Of a stretch of 7,435 nt of DNA, positions 5,300 to 7,435 are shown one piece after another (position 1 is the stretch's first letter; every line of letters begins with the position of its first letter). The notes under the pieces are model-generated. The model saw only the letters and a list, made by a program, of their open reading frames with translations. It was not told the origin of the DNA and did no database searches. The DNA is from Planctomycetota bacterium (GTDB taxonomy: Bacteria; Planctomycetota; Planctomycetia; Pirellulales; Lacipirellulaceae): contig JAJDEE010000218.1 in the NCBI GenBank assembly GCA_029259975.1, positions 1-7,435 of the forward strand, written 5' to 3'. A program made the translations under genes and the position numbers.

Positions 5300-6886
5300 A
5301 TGAGACGCAGTTTCTTAGTTTTCAGCCTTCTTGCCTGCTTGCTAACTTCGGTCGCGAACGCAGCAGACAAGCCCAATATTCTCGTCATCTGGGGCGATGA
5401 CATCGGATGGAATAACTTTAGCTGCTACCACCAGGGCATGATGGGCGGTCGCACACCAAATATCGACCGAGTCGCCCGTGAAGGTGCTCGTTTCACCGAC
5501 TACTACGCACAGCAAAGCTGCACGGCTGGTCGTGCCTCATTCATCACCGGCCAGCATCCATTTCGTGTGGGATTGCTCAAAGTTGGAATGCCTGGTGCCA
5601 AACAGGGGATGCAACACAAAGACCCGACTATCGCCGAGTTGCTCAAGCCGCATGGCTATGCGACAGCCCAGATTGGAAAGAATCACTTGGGTGACCGCAA
5701 CGAGTATTTACCGACAGTGCATGGCTTTGATGAATTCTATGGCAATCTTTATCACTTGAATGCAGAAGAGGAGCCAGAGGACCCGCAATATCCAAAGAAT
5801 AAGGTCCTCCCTAACGGTAAAACTTTCTACGAGCAATTTGGTCCGCGGGGTGTGCTCCACTGTAGGGCAAGCGACAAGGATGACCCAACAGTCGACCCAC
5901 GGTTTGGCAAAGTCGGAAAACAGACGATTGAGGACACCGGCCCATTGACTCGTGAACGAATGAGAAATGTTGAGAAAGACCTCTTGAAGCACTCGCTCGA
6001 TTTCATCGACCGTTCTAACGATGGGAATAAGCCGTTTTTCTTGTGGCACAATCTGACCCGAATGCACGTTTTCACGCACCTCTCCGAGGAGTGGAAGGAT
6101 AAAACGGGGCATGGATTGTATGCAGACGGAATGGCCGAGTTCGATTGGGTAGTAGGTCAGTTGCTAAAAAAGCTTGACGACCTTGGAATCGCCGATAACA
6201 CAATTGTTATCGTTTCCACGGACAACGGTGCCGAGGTAATGACTTGGCCAGATGGTGGCTGCACACCTTTTCACGGAGAAAAGGGGACAACTTGGGAAGG
6301 CGGCATGCGAGTTCCATGCGTCGTCCGCTGGCCGGGCGTCGTTAAGCCAGGGAGTATTGTCAATGAAATCATGTCGCACGAGGATTGGATGCCCACTTTC
6401 TTGGCGGCGGCAGGAGACCCCGATGTCAAGGAGAAGTTGCTCGCCGGCCATCAGGCTGACGGCAAGAAGTTCAAGAATCATCTCGATGGTTACAACTTCA
6501 TGCCTTTCTTTAGGGGCGATGAGGACAAAGGCCCCCGTCGTGAGATATTCTACTTCGATGACAATGCCAATCTTAACGCCGTTCGAGTCAACGATTGGAA
6601 GATTCACTTCCAAGTCCAAGAAGGAAACTTAGCTGACTCTGTGTTGCGTCCAGTGAACATGCCTTATGTTATTAGTCTAAGGCAGGACCCCTTCGAGCGG
6701 TTCATGCGTGAATCAAAGATGTACTTCCGTTGGTATGCCGACAAGATGTGGACATTCGTGCCGGCCCAAACAATAGTAGCAAAATTCGTCGAGACCTTCG
6801 AGGAATATCCACCAAGCCAAAAGAGCGGTTCATTCGGTCCAGCAGAGGCTTTGAGTAGGCTTACTACTCCCGGGAGTGGGCACTAA
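5300..6886 (+). CDS. Secreted Cys-type sulfatase (arylsulfatase family, S1/alkaline-phosphatase fold)
   Basis: This is a complete 528-residue sulfatase. Residues 1-21 are a Sec signal peptide (MRRSF, hydrophobic core, ANA|ADKPN cleavage), so it acts outside the cytoplasm. The active site can be read directly: metal-binding Asp33-Asp34 in NILVIWGDDIG; the formylglycine motif C-T-A-G-R (Cys74, Arg78) in SCTAGRASFITG; Lys127 and His129 in GKNHLG; His256 in TRMH; Asp308-Asn309 in STDNGAE; Lys328 in HGEKGTTWEGGMR. In this family Cys74 is converted to formylglycine by a formylglycine-generating enzyme or an anaerobic maturase, neither encoded here. It hydrolyses sulfate esters, plausibly on sulfated polysaccharides, but the substrate cannot be told from the motifs. 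Length is normal and nothing is missing. It has its own strong ribosome binding site, a 430-base upstream region and a terminator 35 bases after the stop, so it is probably monocistronic. Confidence 0.95.
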   Translation: MRRSFLVFSLLACLLTSVANAADKPNILVIWGDDIGWNNFSCYHQGMMGGRTPNIDRVAREGARFTDYYAQQSCTAGRASFITGQHPFRVGLLKVGMPGAKQGMQHKDPTIAELLKPHGYATAQIGKNHLGDRNEYLPTVHGFDEFYGNLYHLNAEEEPEDPQYPKNKVLPNGKTFYEQFGPRGVLHCRASDKDDPTVDPRFGKVGKQTIEDTGPLTRERMRNVEKDLLKHSLDFIDRSNDGNKPFFLWHNLTRMHVFTHLSEEWKDKTGHGLYADGMAEFDWVVGQLLKKLDDLGIADNTIVIVSTDNGAEVMTWPDGGCTPFHGEKGTTWEGGMRVPCVVRWPGVVKPGSIVNEIMSHEDWMPTFLAAAGDPDVKEKLLAGHQADGKKFKNHLDGYNFMPFFRGDEDKGPRREIFYFDDNANLNAVRVNDWKIHFQVQEGNLADSVLRPVNMPYVISLRQDPFERFMRESKMYFRWYADKMWTFVPAQTIVAKFVETFEEYPPSQKSGSFGPAEALSRLTTPGSGH

Positions 6887-6921
6887 TCCCCCTTTAGTTC
6901 TCAGGAGCGTTTCGTATAAGA

Positions 6922-6954
6922 CCCCGCTAGTTAGCGTAACTAGCGGGGTTTTTT
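6922..6954 (+). terminator. Strong intrinsic terminator after the sulfatase
   Basis: CCCCGCTAGTTA (6922-6933) and TAACTAGCGGGG (6937-6948) form a perfect 12-bp stem, extendable by one A-T pair (6921/6949). The loop is the three bases GCG, and six T residues follow (6949-6954). There is no matching A-run on the left, so it should act mainly on plus-strand transcripts. It separates the sulfatase from the EthD-domain gene. The 180 or so bases after it, up to 7136, hold no gene I can support. Confidence 0.93.
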
Positions 6955-7136
6955 ATGTCCAGTATTTGCCGAGAAGGACAAGTGCTAATCCGTACGGTTT
7001 GTGCGGTAGGTGAGAATGACCGCAGGCTCGAACCGCCTTTTGTTTGGAGATTGACGCACATCTCATGAATCATTAGCATCGACCCAATTGTTTTTGACGA
7101 ATCAGAACAAGTTCTCGCTGAACTAGAGAAATGAAT

Positions 7137-7435
7137 ATGCTCAAAATTAGCTATCTAATGCGACGCCTGCCGAGCCTGACTCTAGAAGAGTTTCAATCCT
7201 ATTGGAGTGAAAAACATCCGCAGGCCGCTCCGGAGGACGCGTTTTCCACGCTGGGCGTAAAACGATACGTTCAAGTTCTGCCACTGGAAACCGACGCTCG
7301 CAATCTTGTAATTGGACCGCGTACTGGACTGGTCGAGCCATTTGATGGCATGGCCGAACTATGGGTCGAAGACATCGAGGCACTTGAACGTGACTGGTCA
7401 ACGGATAAGGCCAAAGAATATCTCGAAATTTTCTT
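7137..7435 (+). CDS. EthD-domain protein, N-terminal part (runs off right edge)
   Basis: The frame from the ATG at 7137 is open for 99 codons to the window edge. It begins MLKISYLMRRLPSLTLEEFQ, then SYWSEKHPQ (21-29), VKRYVQVLPL (41-50) and FDGMAELWVEDIEAL (69-83). This order is the EthD/dimeric α+β-barrel pattern: a first β-strand with a short Arg-rich turn, 'sleeFqsYW...HP', an 'rYvq' strand, then 'fDGmaElWv'. The family is named after EthD of an ether-degradation cluster; most members have no known reaction. I prefer 7137 over the in-frame ATG at 7131 because AGAGAA (7125-7130) is six bases from the former and touches the latter. It follows the sulfatase terminator by about 180 bases and is probably a separate transcript. 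The C-terminal end and any second domain are not visible. Confidence 0.75.
   Translation, partial: MLKISYLMRRLPSLTLEEFQSYWSEKHPQAAPEDAFSTLGVKRYVQVLPLETDARNLVIGPRTGLVEPFDGMAELWVEDIEALERDWSTDKAKEYLEIF

Noticed and set aside
6955..7068. Possible 37-residue peptide starting at the ATG just after the terminator T-run
   Set aside because: The ATG abuts the terminator with no ribosome binding site. The peptide has no signal peptide, membrane helix or motif.
7094..7126. TTGACG and downstream sequence as a promoter for the EthD gene
   Set aside because: No acceptable -10 occurs at 16-18 bases spacing, and any start would fall almost on the ribosome binding site.
1..7435. Defence system, CRISPR array, prophage or insertion sequence
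   Set aside because: No direct-repeat array, transposase, integrase, nuclease or terminal inverted repeats are visible. All substantial genes are accounted for by other families.

Overview
The window looks like chromosomal DNA of a planctomycete, probably a Pirellula/Rhodopirellula/Blastopirellula-type relative. This is inferred, not proven. The reasons are a secreted Cys-type sulfatase of the kind these bacteria carry in large numbers, a very large secreted protein of a kind I associate mainly with planctomycetes, an LptF/LptG-type permease that implies a Gram-negative envelope, moderate GC, and genes scattered on both strands with few operons. I see no mobile element, CRISPR array, tRNA or rRNA.

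Layout from left to right. (1) Positions 1-122, minus strand: the N-terminus of a ComF-family protein, running off the left edge. (2) 123-268: a 146-base divergent intergenic region with a bulged inverted repeat. (3) 269-1402, plus: a complete six-helix LptF/LptG-type permease. (4) 1414-4044, minus: an 876-residue exported multidomain protein. It converges on the permease with an 11-base gap. Its middle resembles a glycosidase-type TIM barrel, but the usual Asn-Glu catalytic pair is not where expected. (5) 4090-4869, plus: a xylose-isomerase-like TIM-barrel protein starting at GTG, only 45 bases from the divergent start of the 876-residue gene. (6) 4870-5299: a 430-base non-coding stretch with phased T-tracts, a compound hairpin and a 9-bp inverted repeat around an extended -10-like sequence. 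It is probably the control region of the next gene. (7) 5300-6886, plus: a secreted sulfatase with a complete active site, followed by a strong intrinsic terminator (6922-6954). (8) 7137-7435, plus: the first 99 residues of an EthD-domain protein, running off the right edge.

The genes do not form one obvious pathway. A loose theme is envelope and polysaccharide biology: lipid or LPS export (permease), a secreted carbohydrate-active-looking protein, a sugar-isomerase-like enzyme divergently paired with it, and a secreted sulfatase that would remove sulfate from polysaccharides. The sulfatase appears to be an independent transcription unit with its own long upstream region and terminator. The least understood items are the 876-residue protein, its tight divergent pairing with a TIM-barrel protein whose metal site looks altered, and the structured region before the sulfatase.
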